From NCBI GenBank assembly GCA_963824985.1, contig CAWGRQ010000043.1:1-64000 (forward strand): 64,000 nucleotides of DNA, in the 5' to 3' direction. The position numbers and the translations under genes were made by a program. Positions 1 through 10,042 of the stretch are shown one piece after another (position 1 is the stretch's first letter; each line of letters begins with the position of its first letter). The DNA is from JAFNAG01 sp963824985 (GTDB lineage: Bacteria; Acidobacteriota; UBA6911). Below the pieces are notes generated by a model. It worked only from the letters and a program-made list of their open reading frames with translations, did not search any database and was not told the origin of the DNA.

Positions 1-1243
1 GGGAGCGGAAACATTCCTGCTCCGGTGCGCGTTGGCCACGGGGTTGACGGCGCGAAGAGGAGTCTCGACGTTGCCGTCCAGGAGACTGACACGGCTTGTA
101 TCAAGCAAGGAATATCGCAGCCGAACCTTGCAGCGTCTCGGATAAGGAGGCACTTCATAAGAAGACGCCGCGCCACTGAATGGTGGAGTCATTACGAGCC
201 TGTCGTTCAACCTCGCCGATGAAAGCCTGTTCGAGACGGCTGTGGTCCGTCACCCAGCGGATGTCGTCGCTGTCACTCTCCCAGACCTCGAGGGGTGTTT
301 TGCCGGAAAGAGAAGAATGCGGCCGGCAGTGGTACTCGGCTTCGACGTAACTCCAGATGCGCAGGTTGAGTTCGTCGATCGTTGTGACCTTTTTCAGATC
401 CAGGCGACTCAGGAGGCTTTGGCGGAATGATCTCCAGAATCGTTCGATTTTTCCCTTCGACGGACCGTCCCCGGGACGGCTATGCACCAGGTGGATGTCG
501 AGCTTGGCACACTAGAAGGCGCAGGTCATGGCCGGTGAAACTGGCATGATTGTCCAGGAGCAGCCGGCGTGGAATCCCTCTACGGGCAATCGCGCTGTGA
601 AGCACGGTGAGAAAACGATGTTCGGTTTCGCCGAAACCGGCTTCCAGATAAGGGATGATCCGGCTGCGATCATCGAGAAGGCCGAAGATGATGGCCTTCT
701 GGGGACGCCCCGTAGCCGGATTGATGAACGCGGGACCGTGCAGGGCATCGGCCTGCCACAGTTCTCCGCACATCGAGGCCTGCCAGCGAAAGCGCGCAGG
801 AACATCCAGTTCCATGCGTGGGACCGGAGAGACCGTGACTGACGCAGCAACCGCTGGATGGGGTAGACGCTCATCTCGCCGCGGTTGATGCGGCCGGCCA
901 GTTCCAGTTCACGCAGGATCAGCGGCGCCGAACGCCCCGGATCCTCGCGTTTGAGATCGATCACCAGTTGTTCGAGTTCGGGCGACAGGCGCCGGCTGCA
1001 ACCCTGATCGGAGCGGGATAATGGCTTCAAGCTCTCGAATCCATTCTGGCGGTGCTTGTAATACCATTCCTCCAGAGTGCCGTATGCCATCCGGCGGGGA
1101 CGGCCACGGTGGTCTTCAAAGGTTTTTTCGGACAGTTCGGTCAACAACGGGCGCAGTTCTCCCCACCGGAGTTTGCGGCTGAGTATGTCACCGAGCACTG
1201 CGTGGCGGAAAAGAGCCTCTTTTATGCGGTCATCATCATTCAT
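1..1243 (-). pseudogene. Mu/TniA-like DDE transposase, at least three frameshifts, truncated by window edge
   Basis: The start at 1243 is preceded by an AGGAGG ribosome site. The first frame (1243 to about 840) encodes a helix-turn-helix N-terminus. A shift near 840 leads into the catalytic core, with LWQADALHG giving the first Asp and LLLDNHASFTG the second. A shift near 508 restores the original frame and gives KGKIERFWR with the catalytic Glu. A third shift near 168 opens a frame that reads EVPPYPRRC...DTSRVSLLDGNV to the window edge, which resembles the beta-barrel C-terminal domain of Mu/TniA transposases (the usual motif is like 'DLSRVEIY'). All DDE residues survive but cannot be made from one frame, so the gene is inactive unless the sequence is wrong. 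The family call is by motif only. Confidence 0.8.
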
Positions 1244-1289
1244 GAGTTCCTCCTGAGATGGTTTTTGATGATGCCGCACAGCATCTCCA

Positions 1290-2024
1290 TCAAGGCGGGT
1301 CCGGGCCAGAGTCTTTCTCTGTGGGCGAAGCCGGGCGCAATCGGACAGAGGAATCGGATGACAAAAAACCTGGAAGGAATGACTTCAAAGACCACGCCTT
1401 TTTGCGATCGTGGACCAGATCCCGGAGGGTTTTGCGCACAGCGCCGGATACTTCTTCCAGCGCCAGGATGCCGGATCGAGCAATGCAGCCTCCTTCGGCA
1501 AGGAGGCGTTCCAGGCGGGTTTTCCCTTCATTTCTATTGGCGGCAGGCTTTGTGACACCCAACCGGGGACCCAGCCAGCCCCATAAAGTCGGAGAAATCA
1601 GAAGCTGTTCTCGCCAGCGTCGGAGGCTTCTCCATTCCACGGCATCTTCAGGCCGGCCAAACCGCGCGCCGATCGAGACCGCTGATTCCAGGAGAATGCA
1701 GTGACGAAATAGAGCCTCGATAATGACCGTGCCTGCATACCAGCGCCACGGGTGCAGCCAGTCCGGCAACAGGCTCATCGTGTGGCCGCAAGCCAGGCAG
1801 AGAAACCGGCGGATCCAGATGATGATCCAGCCCGTTTCTACCAGACCGCAGACCTGGCGGGAGTACATGCCGTGGCCTACCACCTGCAGAACCCCTTCGG
1901 CATTCCGGGCGGCCTGGCCACAGGTGACACAATGAGTGGGACGAAGATTTTCAAGAGAGGGAGCATCCGCGCTTTTGGCGCAGAGTTGCTCGACAGTGCC
2001 GGCAAGGCTATGTAGAATGACCAG
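1290..2024 (-). CDS. Transposon accessory protein with paired CxxC zinc-ribbon, start codon lost or non-canonical
   Basis: An open frame of about 245 codons ends 47 bases before the transposase start. Two CxxC pairs (HCVTCG and FLCLACG) about 40 residues apart suggest a zinc ribbon. The rest is Trp/Arg-rich (GWIIIWIRR, WRWYAG) with a C-terminal helical half. It resembles zinc-ribbon proteins encoded next to DDE transposases (DUF6431-like); that name is a guess from memory. The first ATG (1883) lies after the first CxxC, and upstream of that motif the frame has no ATG, GTG or TTG, only a CTG at 2024 shortly after an in-frame TAA. The gene has therefore either lost its start or uses CTG. It is probably inactive together with the broken transposase. 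Confidence 0.55.
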   Translation of the reverse strand: MVILHSLAGTVEQLCAKSADAPSLENLRPTHCVTCGQAARNAEGVLQVVGHGMYSRQVCGLVETGWIIIWIRRFLCLACGHTMSLLPDWLHPWRWYAGTVIIEALFRHCILLESAVSIGARFGRPEDAVEWRSLRRWREQLLISPTLWGWLGPRLGVTKPAANRNEGKTRLERLLAEGGCIARSGILALEEVSGAVRKTLRDLVHDRKKAWSLKSFLPGFLSSDSSVRLRPASPTEKDSGPDPP

Positions 2025-2110
2025 TAGTTTTTGGGGGGTGGTGGTTTAGGCGCAATCCGGCAAAGAGAGGCCTGGCCACCGCCCATACTCCTTTCCTACG
2101 GTCGACAATC

Positions 2111-3356
2111 CTATTCAATTGTTGAGGGAATCAACAAGCGCGCAGTGACGCACGCGGCGCTATACGGCAGGATTTTGCGGAATCAATGCGGCAGTTCCCC
2201 TGGATGGGGAATGTGCGGAACGGTTTCATCACCACGATTCAATTCATTGCGTAACACCTCTGTGATTCCCATACCTGGAAGTAATATGAAAAAATTCAAA
2301 TTTGTCTTCATAAATACGGCGGTTGCTTTGGGATACCATATAAGCGAGGTTGTACTAAAAACTAGTAGCAGGACATTATCTGAAATGCATATTCCAGTTA
2401 GGGTGTTTGTGATAAATTGAGGGTGCGAACCAAAATGACGGAGCTATCCACTTGACTCAGGTTTCGCCTCCGTCTGGTAGCATTCACGAAATGCTGGCAT
2501 CTTTATTGTCCGAGCCGGTTGTCCCATTGGCGCGTATGCCGCAAAGGCATCGAAACGAGCGGAGCCTCGGCTCGGACCTCCTGGATATGACAAAACGGCT
2601 CCTGAGTGCCCTCCAGGAGATCGGACTGGGCGACACCACAGGGCCACAAGATATGGCCACTACCTTAGTGAGGAGGATGCCCCCTATAGAATGATTATGG
2701 CGAAAGGTGGGCTCCTACGCCTTTTATCGGGGCCCGTAAGGTCAAAATATTCGGCCGAGCCGGAAATGATTGTATGTTTGTAATGGAGTAATTTGCCACG
2801 GGTGCCAGCAAGAACGAGTGGGATGCTTGACAGGCAACCATGGATGACGGATGCTGCAGTTCTCACCGCGCATCCGGGGGAAAATGTGAAAGCTCTTTTG
2901 CAGTCATTGCAGTTGTTTCTTGTGATCCTCGCCGGCTGGATCATGAGCAGCGGCACGGGGTGCTTGACCTGGTTTTTGAACGAGACTGCGGCACGTTTTT
3001 CATGAACTACCATCAGGTCCAGCCAAATCTAAGTCATTTGCCACTGTTTTTCCCATCCACCACGACGATAGAAAACCCGTAGTGAGCGGCCTGGGGGCGC
3101 TGCGCCAGCGGCTCGCTTCAAACGGTCCTACCACAACAATGGGCTCTGGATTCCTATTCTCTTCCTGGGATCTGATTATATAATGCCTCCTCAGCGGAAT
3201 TTGTGGGTGAAATTGAGAGCCATCATGCTCCAAAATATTCTAATGCTGGGCGTTAGCGACGTTTGCCTCGTGGCCGGATTTGGGTGCCGGATTCTCGGCC
3301 GCTTCCGTGGCGCGTGCAAATCGGTCCCAGGTTCGCCAGGAGCGGGGATTTTCCCT
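2111..3356. other. Intergenic region without a convincing gene
   Basis: About 1.2 kb separates the decayed transposon from the next gene. Part of it (about 2270-2420) is clearly more AT-rich than the surroundings and contains a 45-codon plus-strand frame from ATG 2287 behind GGAAG, beginning MKKFKFVFINTAV. It has no recognisable similarity and may be chance. Other frames of 60-110 codons overlap on both strands and show no domain or signal peptide. The stretch looks like insertion or decay debris. Confidence 0.4.
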
Positions 3357-6008
3357 TTAGCCGCCCGCTTTGTGATCGGAATCCACCCACAGAATTCGCT
3401 GAAGACCCATTATAATTAGCCTTACCGGGAATTGCAGTTTCAGGACACCGAGATCCAACGGAGTGTCGCTACGCCCGCCGGGAATTTCCGGAACGACAAT
3501 CTCCGTCCGGATACTCGCCATTGGATGCCCCGGATTTGGAGGCACGAGAATGTTCATGGTGTAGGTGCCTGCCTCGACATCCTCCACTCGGAACGACCCG
3601 TCAGGCTCGATCCTGAAACCGTATTGGCGCTGTAACCTAATTCGGTTCCTGCCTTCCTCGGTCTCAGCCCATGCATTGTATGCCGCGATGTCCGCACGGC
3701 TCGGTACTTGTACATCTGGCAACTTGCGGACCAACGCATGTCCGACACGGCTCCAGTCGATTTGCGAATCGATTCCAATGACTACAACACGACCAATCAC
3801 AGGTCTCCCCATTCCCCCCAACGTAACCTCGGAGGTTTCTCCAGACCGAACAGCGGCGATTGTGGACTGAGAGCCTGCAGCAGCCATAGATTCCAGTGAA
3901 ATGCGATACTCGCCGGGGGGAACCGTGGCAAAGGCAAATTTGCCATCCTGGTCGGAAAGCGCAGCCAGACGGACATCGAGACCGGCAGGACGAAATGCAG
4001 GTACCAACGATACGAGCGCCACTCTCTGTTTTGCGCCGGGCTTGCTGCCGACTCGAAGTACGCCTTCGATCCGCCCCCACGGTTCCAGATCGAGCGTCAT
4101 TAAAGCAGGAAATTGCTCCGCTTTTGCCACCGCAAAACCCTTTTCATGGGTTGCCACGACCGTGTGAGCTTCAGGCATGGGATCGAAGGTGAACTTGCCA
4201 TCTTCATCGCTTTTGACACTCGCGTTGAAGAGTCGGCCCGATGGGGCACTCACGGCGTTCAGGCCGCTCATGGTCGCAATGGCGGGTCTCTTTGGAGCAT
4301 TCGGAGGGCCTGAGGCGCTTTGTCCCCCACAGAGGAATACACTGGCGCCCGCGACCACAGCGCCTCCCGCCATGCGCACCACGCCGGACAACCCGTCGGC
4401 ACGAACCAGGGTAATCTCCAGTTTTCGGTCACCCTCTTTGAATTCAATCGATTGATCAAGGTCCGGCCGATAACCCTCCGCTTCCAGTCTCAAAGCAAAG
4501 CGGCTTGCGGCCTCCCCGCTGAGCGACATGTCATTCAGGAAAAGTACAAACTCCCCATTTCGCCCCTCCGCCGATGCATCGACTCCTCTCCAATTATCTG
4601 AACTCGCCATGACCTTGAATTTGTCGATCGGCATCTTCGTCTTCGCGTCAATCACCCTTCCGGAAATGTGGATACTCAAAAGGCGGCGGAGCCGGATCTC
4701 GTTTTCTTTCCCAGGCTCCAGAACGTGCTCTTCTTCGTAATGGAAACCTTCGGCCACAATCCCATACTTCTGGGATTTTGCTGGAGCGGAATCCCGAAAG
4801 AATCGTCCGTCGGGATCGGTCCTGCCCTTCCAGGTGAGTGGATAATCAACATCACGCAAGCAGATGACCTGTGCTCCGACAACAGGTTTCCCCTCCTCAT
4901 CAATCACGTGCCCGCGCACAATTTGGCCTCTCTCCAAGCGAATCTCCACCGGTGGCATGCGCGGTGCGGCTTCGAGATTTTTTGTGGCTGGAGCATAACC
5001 GCTCGCCTGAACTACGAGCATAAGTTGGCCGGAGCCTGTCCCCGTGAAAGAAAATCGGCCACCCGATGTTGTAGAAACGGTTTGCCAGTCAGATGCAGGA
5101 ACACCCTTATCAATGCGGCCAACCTGCGCGCTATCGATCCCTGTTCCGCGTTCGTCGGTCACGGTTCCCGTGATCAGAAATCCAGGTTTCATCCGCAGCA
5201 ACGCCTTGCCTGATTTGAGTTCGCTTAGCGCCACCGACTGAATGCTGAGGGATGGGATTTGGATCAGCGCCGGGTCGGTAGTGTATTCGCAAGGTAGGTA
5301 CTCGGGATGAGTCAGCTGGAGTTCTATGGTCTGAACTGCGACTGGCACTTCATCGCAGATCCAGTGGCCTGAGGCGTCTGTTTGAGCACCGAGCGTACCG
5401 TACATGACCTCGCGATCAGTGGGTTTCGCGAAAGAGGAAGGTGGCGAGACCGCTTTGATATTGAGCTTGGCATCCTTAATCGATTTCCCATCTTCACCAC
5501 AGACGTAGCCGCCAACAGCGATGCCCTTTTCGAGCTTGAATGTGTATTCAGCCGGGTATTCATCATTGGGACGAAACAACAGTACGCGGGAAACATATCC
5601 CGCTGCTCGCACAGCAACAGCGGAAAAATCGGCAACGGGAACTACGCATTGCCCATTTTTGTCTGTTTCCATCTCTGAACCTGATTCGGTCAATTTCCTG
5701 GCTATTACAGTAGCCCCTGCGATTCCTCGTCCAGTTGCTGCATCCAAGACGCGGAAAACCATCAAATGGCCAGTCTCTTCGCTCCCGGATGAAGCAGAAG
5801 CTACGGATGCCTTGGATCCCATCGGAAACTGGTTATTTATACTCCCAGACGATGCCTTGGACTTCTCCGGGCCTCTACTGCCCTCCTCATTCTGGGCCAT
5901 GCGATTTTTTATCCGTGGAAGGAAAATCAATGCGCTAATAATTACGATCAGGATGCCGGTCCAAGCAAGCCTAGATTTGGTAATGGTTTTAGCGGACATG
6001 ATTCTCAT
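3357..6008 (-). CDS. Membrane-anchored multi-domain carboxypeptidase-regulatory-like protein
   Basis: The 883-residue protein has one N-terminal membrane segment (TGILIVIISALIFLP, about residues 17-32), a low-complexity Ser/Gly/Lys linker, then a chain of beta-sandwich modules of the carboxypeptidase regulatory (CarboxypepD_reg) type. Repeated signatures such as 'DAATGRGIAGATV', 'DEEGKPVVGAQV' and 'DPDGRF' or 'DEDGKFTF' followed by aromatic-rich strands mark at least five modules. No peptidase active site is visible, so it is probably an extracytoplasmic adhesion or scaffold protein; proteins of this build are common in Acidobacteriota. AGGAGG lies 3 bases before ATG 6008 and 12 before the second ATG (5999), so either start is possible. 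A broken relative of the last module lies at 20270-20498. Confidence 0.8.
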   Translation of the reverse strand: MRIMSAKTITKSRLAWTGILIVIISALIFLPRIKNRMAQNEEGSRGPEKSKASSGSINNQFPMGSKASVASASSGSEETGHLMVFRVLDAATGRGIAGATVIARKLTESGSEMETDKNGQCVVPVADFSAVAVRAAGYVSRVLLFRPNDEYPAEYTFKLEKGIAVGGYVCGEDGKSIKDAKLNIKAVSPPSSFAKPTDREVMYGTLGAQTDASGHWICDEVPVAVQTIELQLTHPEYLPCEYTTDPALIQIPSLSIQSVALSELKSGKALLRMKPGFLITGTVTDERGTGIDSAQVGRIDKGVPASDWQTVSTTSGGRFSFTGTGSGQLMLVVQASGYAPATKNLEAAPRMPPVEIRLERGQIVRGHVIDEEGKPVVGAQVICLRDVDYPLTWKGRTDPDGRFFRDSAPAKSQKYGIVAEGFHYEEEHVLEPGKENEIRLRRLLSIHISGRVIDAKTKMPIDKFKVMASSDNWRGVDASAEGRNGEFVLFLNDMSLSGEAASRFALRLEAEGYRPDLDQSIEFKEGDRKLEITLVRADGLSGVVRMAGGAVVAGASVFLCGGQSASGPPNAPKRPAIATMSGLNAVSAPSGRLFNASVKSDEDGKFTFDPMPEAHTVVATHEKGFAVAKAEQFPALMTLDLEPWGRIEGVLRVGSKPGAKQRVALVSLVPAFRPAGLDVRLAALSDQDGKFAFATVPPGEYRISLESMAAAGSQSTIAAVRSGETSEVTLGGMGRPVIGRVVVIGIDSQIDWSRVGHALVRKLPDVQVPSRADIAAYNAWAETEEGRNRIRLQRQYGFRIEPDGSFRVEDVEAGTYTMNILVPPNPGHPMASIRTEIVVPEIPGGRSDTPLDLGVLKLQFPVRLIIMGLQRILWVDSDHKAGG

Positions 6009-6257
6009 GAACCTCCTGAGAAAAAAAGCTAAGACTCATCATGTAGGACAAGCAAGGTGCCTGCAACGGTTTCCCCACTCGGAATCCCCTTGTTTCAATG
6101 AAGTATACTGCAATTGCCTTGGCTGAGGCGACTGCATATCGTCCAAGAATTTATGAACGCTTTGATCTGATGCAGCCCCCAGCTTGAAGCTGCTGTGCGC
6201 GCGACGGGGACTGACGACGGCAATTGATGAAAGTGCATGGGAAACTCCTTGCCGCCT
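6009..6257. other. Short intergenic gap between the Cys-rich ORF and the regulatory-domain gene
   Basis: This stretch holds the AGGAGG of the downstream gene near 6012-6017 and presumably its promoter. No repeat or RNA gene is seen. Confidence 0.4.
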
Positions 6258-6602
6258 CTAGCGATCTAACGGGCTCGGGATTCCATCTTCGTACTCCCCT
6301 GAACACCCACAAGGACACGCTGAGGAAAACCAAAACTCGCAGAGGCAGGTAGATTCCTCGAAAATGCACTTACTCGAAAGATAACCGGGAGTCCCTCCAC
6401 ATTCCCACGTCTGCTGGGTGCAATATTCACGCTGGCAATGATACACAGAGCCGCAATCTTCTGAATGCCAATAATCGCATGCATCCGAGCCCCGTTCTCT
6501 ATTGGCGCCTGCGCTTTGGTTCAATCGTCTTACGCGCCAGCGTTCACTCCCAATTGGCCGCAAAAGCAGCACGGATGACTTTTTTGCGGAGCACACCTCC
6601 AT
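6258..6602 (-). CDS. Small cysteine-rich protein, function unknown
   Basis: This 114-codon frame starts two bases after the stop of the upstream BNR-protein gene on the same strand. Its second half has 12 cysteines in about 65 residues, spaced as in DYWHSEDCGSVYHC and EYCTQQTWEC, then CLCEFWFSSACPCGC. This density is unlikely by chance and resembles small secreted disulphide-rich proteins. The N-terminal 40 residues are basic and do not look like a signal peptide. In another frame a GGAGG-led GTG reads LRKKVIRAAFAA, which is signal-like, so the true N-terminus may have been lost to a frameshift. No family is recognised. It might be co-transcribed with the BNR gene. Confidence 0.4.
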   Translation of the reverse strand: MEVCSAKKSSVLLLRPIGSERWRVRRLNQSAGANRERGSDACDYWHSEDCGSVYHCQREYCTQQTWECGGTPGYLSSKCIFEESTCLCEFWFSSACPCGCSGEYEDGIPSPLDR

Positions 6603-6604
6603 TT

Positions 6605-9600
6605 TTACTTGATCTCGATTGAAGGGAGGTTGGCCTGCTTGAGCTGGCCGTTCAATGCCGGAATATCCACAGTCCTGATTGTTGTCCAGCGTGACATCAG
6701 AACCGCAAAGGATCTTAGGCGGTCGTTGATCGAGCTGACGGTCTGCGCCGGCGGCATGGCATCGGCCGCCTGCAACGGGCTGATGAGCTGGCTGAGGGCT
6801 CCACCGATCGATGAGAGCGTATCACCGGTGTCGCCGGCCGGAGCTCCTCCACCTCTGCCGGCCCCGCCTGCGCCTCTTCCCGCACCCGCGCCGGCTGGGG
6901 CGCCTCCGCCACGGCCTCCTCTCCCTCCGGCTCCGCCTCCTGAGCCCTGGAGATCCTGAGCCTTCTGATCGAACGCGGCCAGCGCCTTCGCCACATCACT
7001 TTCGCCGGCCTTCTCCCGGAGCGAGCGTACCTGGTCGCGGATCGCCTGCAGCTGCTGCAGAGCCGCCTGCGATTCAAGCACGCCCTGGTAGAGCTGCGTC
7101 GACCACGAGCCGGTCAGTGCCAGAACTGCTGCCGGAGTCTGTACGCGCGGATCCATCCCGACAGCGATCGGTTGTGAGTATGTCCTCCCGTTGACGGTCA
7201 GCCTGACCGTGTATTGGCCCGGGGGCGCCCACGGCGCGTTGGAGGCCGGCGCGGTATCATGACCGATGGCCTGCATGGGAAGGGCGCCGCCGCCACCTCG
7301 ACCCCCGCCGCCGCCCGGCAGCGCCTGATAGCGCATATCCCAGAAAAACCGGTGCATGCCCGCGGCGGTCGAAAGCACCCGCGGGGGCCGGTACCAGTAT
7401 GCCGGAACCGGCGTGGTATAAGGATCGATCTTCTCGACCGGGTCGTCGCTGGAATAGCGACGCACGAAACCGCCGGCGGCATCGAATACTTCAAGCGTGA
7501 TGGGGTTCGACACGGCCGATTTCAGAAAGTAATTGACGATGGCCCCCTCCGGCGGATTCTGCCCGTTCGATTCATCGGGGGGCACCGGGGTATCGGTGTT
7601 CATGTCCCATCGCACCCGGATGGCAGTCTGCGGTTTGAACAGGAATGCCTCCGCCGCCGCCACCTTGGCGTCGAGCTGCCGCAGCGGTGTGATGTCGTCG
7701 AGGATCCAGAAGCCGCGCCCATGGGTCGCCACCGCCAGATCGTCATCCTTCACGATCAGGTCGCGCATCGACGACGCCGGCATGTTCAGCCGCAGCGACT
7801 GCCAGTGGTCCCCATCATCGAAGGAAACGTAGACGGCGCGCTCCGTGCCGGCAAACAGGAGTCCCCTGCGTTTCGGGTCTTCGCGCACGGCATTTACGGT
7901 CTCCCCGTCGGGAATGCCGTTGGTGATGTGCGTCCAGGTTTTTCCGCCGTCGTGCGTCCGATATATGTGCGGACGCATGTCGTCGAGCCGGATGGTGTTG
8001 ATCGCGGCATATGCCGTCAGGGGGTCAAACCGGCCGGCATCCATCAGCGACACTTTTGCCCATGGCTTGAGATCGGGAGGTGTCACGTTGATCCAGTTTT
8101 TCCCGCCGTCGGTGGAAACATGAATCAACCCATCGTCCGTACCGACCCAGATGCGGTTGACGTCCAGGTAGGATGGGGCGACGGTGTATATGACACCCCG
8201 CTGTGCCGGCCGCGCCGCATCGGTCTCCAGATACTTGCCGATGCTCGGCGGCGGATCCCAGGTCGTGCGGGAAAGGTCCGGACTGATCTGTGTCCAGGTG
8301 TTTCCAGCGTCGCGGGTCTGCCACAGGGTGTTTCCCGCGAAGTAAAGGAGCCTGGGATCCACGGGGGAGAAAAGGACCGGCGCCGTGCGCAACGTGCGGA
8401 TTGCCTCGCCCGGGGCCGCTTGAGGCCCGACAGTCTGCACCTGGCCGGTGTTCCGGTCATAGCGCGAAACCCTCCTGCCCCCGTAAATGATGTCCGGATT
8501 GAGCGGATCCGGCGCCGCGTAGCCGTATTCATCGACTCCAACCGGGTGCCACTCGCGCATCGTGATCTGGCCGTCGTTACCGCGGCTGGCGACGCAAGCC
8601 GATCCGCTTTCCTGCTGCCCGCTGCACAGACGGTAGGGGAAGGCGTTATCCGCGGCGACATGGTACAGCTGCGCCGTCGGCTGGGTGTACCAGGAGCTCC
8701 ACGATTGCCCTCCATTGACGGTGATGATCGCCCCCTGGTCTGCGGCCGCCAGAATAATGTCCGGATTGTTCGGGTTGATCCAGAGGCGCTGGTAGTCGTC
8801 GCCACCGGGGGCGCCGCGGAAGGCGTACCAGGTTTTCCCGCCGTCGATCGATTTCCAGCACACCGTGCTCGCCATGTAAACGATGTCCGGATTCTTCGGG
8901 TCCACTGCCGGAGATGATTGGTCCCCCCCGCCAATGCGCCCCGCAGGCCGATTGTCGGCCGTCGCCCGCGCCCAGGTTTCGCCCGCGTCGTCGGATCGAT
9001 AAACGCCGGCCGGAGTCGTCGAGGCATACAGGCGCTTTGGATTGCTGGGAGCGATGGCCACTTCCGCCTGCACCAGGTTCTGCAGGCCATTGGTGAGCGG
9101 CCGCCAGGTCGTGCCGCCGTCGGTGGATTTGAAGATGCCGCCGTTCGTTCCGGTCCACGCGGCGTTTTCCCACGGCCCTTGCCGGGCCTCCCAGAGAGTT
9201 GCGTACACGATGTCGGGGTTGGACGGGTCGATATCCACGTCATAGCCGCCCGTGTTCTCGTCCTTATAGAGGACCTTCGCGAATGACTGCCCACCATCGG
9301 TCGAGCGGAAGATGCCGCGTTCCTGGTTGGGGCCGTATGGGTGGCCGAGGACCGCGACGAACAGCCGGTTCGGGTTGCGTGGATCGACCGCGATCTGCGG
9401 GATCTGCTGGCCATCGCGCAGCCCAAGGTGGGTCCAGGTCCTGCCGGCATCCGTCGATTTGTACAGGCCGTCACCCGTCGACAGGTCGGGCCGCTGCAAC
9501 CCCTCGCCGCTGCCGACATAAACGATATTCGGGTCCGAGCTCGCTACGGTAATGGATCCGATCGAGCCGGTCGGCTGGCCGTCGAAGACCGGCTTCCAGG

Positions 9601-9841
9601 TGCGCCCGTAATCGTCCGTCTTCCAAACTCCGCCGTTACAGACGCCGATATAGAAGACATTCGGCTGGCCGGCGACGCCGGCCACCGCCTTGGTTCTCCC
9701 GCCCCGGTATGGGCCGATCGAGCGCCAGCGCATCTCGCCGAACAGTTGAGTGTCATACTGGCGAGCCAGGACAATGGATATGGCAGAGGCCAGCAGCAAG
9801 GCCGCTACCACGACTGCGAAAAGTCGGCGCCTGAGTTTCAT
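6605..9841 (-). CDS. Secreted BNR/Asp-box repeat protein (sortilin/VPS10-like beta-propeller)
   Basis: The 1078-residue protein has a signal peptide (basic MKLRRR followed by a hydrophobic stretch to about residue 27). Residues about 35-740 carry repeated Asp-box motifs (STDAGRTW, STDGGTTW, SDDAGETW, SIDGGKTW, THDGGKTW) typical of the BNR/sortilin beta-propeller of large exported glycosidase-like proteins. A linker with RxGGGGRGG and a long Gly/Ala/Arg tract (about residues 960-1000) precede a helical C-terminal tail. No sialidase catalytic set was identified, so an enzymatic role is not claimed. GGAGGGG sits 5 bases before ATG 9841. Proteins of this type are abundant in Acidobacteriota. Long open frames on the opposite strand here are codon-bias shadows. 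Confidence 0.88.
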   Translation of the reverse strand: MKLRRRLFAVVVAALLLASAISIVLARQYDTQLFGEMRWRSIGPYRGGRTKAVAGVAGQPNVFYIGVCNGGVWKTDDYGRTWKPVFDGQPTGSIGSITVASSDPNIVYVGSGEGLQRPDLSTGDGLYKSTDAGRTWTHLGLRDGQQIPQIAVDPRNPNRLFVAVLGHPYGPNQERGIFRSTDGGQSFAKVLYKDENTGGYDVDIDPSNPDIVYATLWEARQGPWENAAWTGTNGGIFKSTDGGTTWRPLTNGLQNLVQAEVAIAPSNPKRLYASTTPAGVYRSDDAGETWARATADNRPAGRIGGGDQSSPAVDPKNPDIVYMASTVCWKSIDGGKTWYAFRGAPGGDDYQRLWINPNNPDIILAAADQGAIITVNGGQSWSSWYTQPTAQLYHVAADNAFPYRLCSGQQESGSACVASRGNDGQITMREWHPVGVDEYGYAAPDPLNPDIIYGGRRVSRYDRNTGQVQTVGPQAAPGEAIRTLRTAPVLFSPVDPRLLYFAGNTLWQTRDAGNTWTQISPDLSRTTWDPPPSIGKYLETDAARPAQRGVIYTVAPSYLDVNRIWVGTDDGLIHVSTDGGKNWINVTPPDLKPWAKVSLMDAGRFDPLTAYAAINTIRLDDMRPHIYRTHDGGKTWTHITNGIPDGETVNAVREDPKRRGLLFAGTERAVYVSFDDGDHWQSLRLNMPASSMRDLIVKDDDLAVATHGRGFWILDDITPLRQLDAKVAAAEAFLFKPQTAIRVRWDMNTDTPVPPDESNGQNPPEGAIVNYFLKSAVSNPITLEVFDAAGGFVRRYSSDDPVEKIDPYTTPVPAYWYRPPRVLSTAAGMHRFFWDMRYQALPGGGGGRGGGGALPMQAIGHDTAPASNAPWAPPGQYTVRLTVNGRTYSQPIAVGMDPRVQTPAAVLALTGSWSTQLYQGVLESQAALQQLQAIRDQVRSLREKAGESDVAKALAAFDQKAQDLQGSGGGAGGRGGRGGGAPAGAGAGRGAGGAGRGGGAPAGDTGDTLSSIGGALSQLISPLQAADAMPPAQTVSSINDRLRSFAVLMSRWTTIRTVDIPALNGQLKQANLPSIEIK

Positions 9842-10042
9842 GGTTTCCCCTCCGGATTCAGTGGACAGGTTTTATCCCCAAACATTATCCTAGCGATGGC
9901 AAAGAGTGCAACGGCTCATCCTCCCGGCGGCTTCCGGAACGGACGCTGACCGTTTGAGTGTTCCTTGCCAGGCGATCCCAGTGTCGGTGCGCGGGTCTCT
10001 CGCCTGCCGGCTTTCCCGGCATTCGAAACCGTGCCGGTTTCA

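Larger units (their letters stand above)
1..2110 (-). mobile_element. Decayed transposon, left part cut by the window edge
   Basis: The segment holds two minus-strand genes in transposon-like order: a zinc-ribbon accessory gene followed 47 bases later by a DDE transposase whose C-terminal part continues past base 1. Transposases with this C-terminal domain (Mu/TniA type) usually have an AAA ATPase gene downstream, which would lie outside the window; that is inference. The boundaries were not determined: no terminal inverted repeat pair can be seen because one end is missing. The right limit given is only where recognisable coding ends. Confidence 0.65.

Noticed and set aside
2287..2421. 45-codon AT-rich frame beginning MKKFKFVF
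   Set aside because: It has a possible ribosome site but no similarity or neighbours; too little support to call a gene.
7214..8917. A 567-codon plus-strand frame opposite the BNR-protein gene
   Set aside because: Low-complexity, Arg-rich and without a ribosome site; the minus-strand gene has signal peptide and Asp-box repeats.
8125..9519. A 464-codon frame on the same strand as the BNR gene, shifted by one base
   Set aside because: Ser/Arg/Thr-rich out-of-frame reading of the Asp-box repeats.
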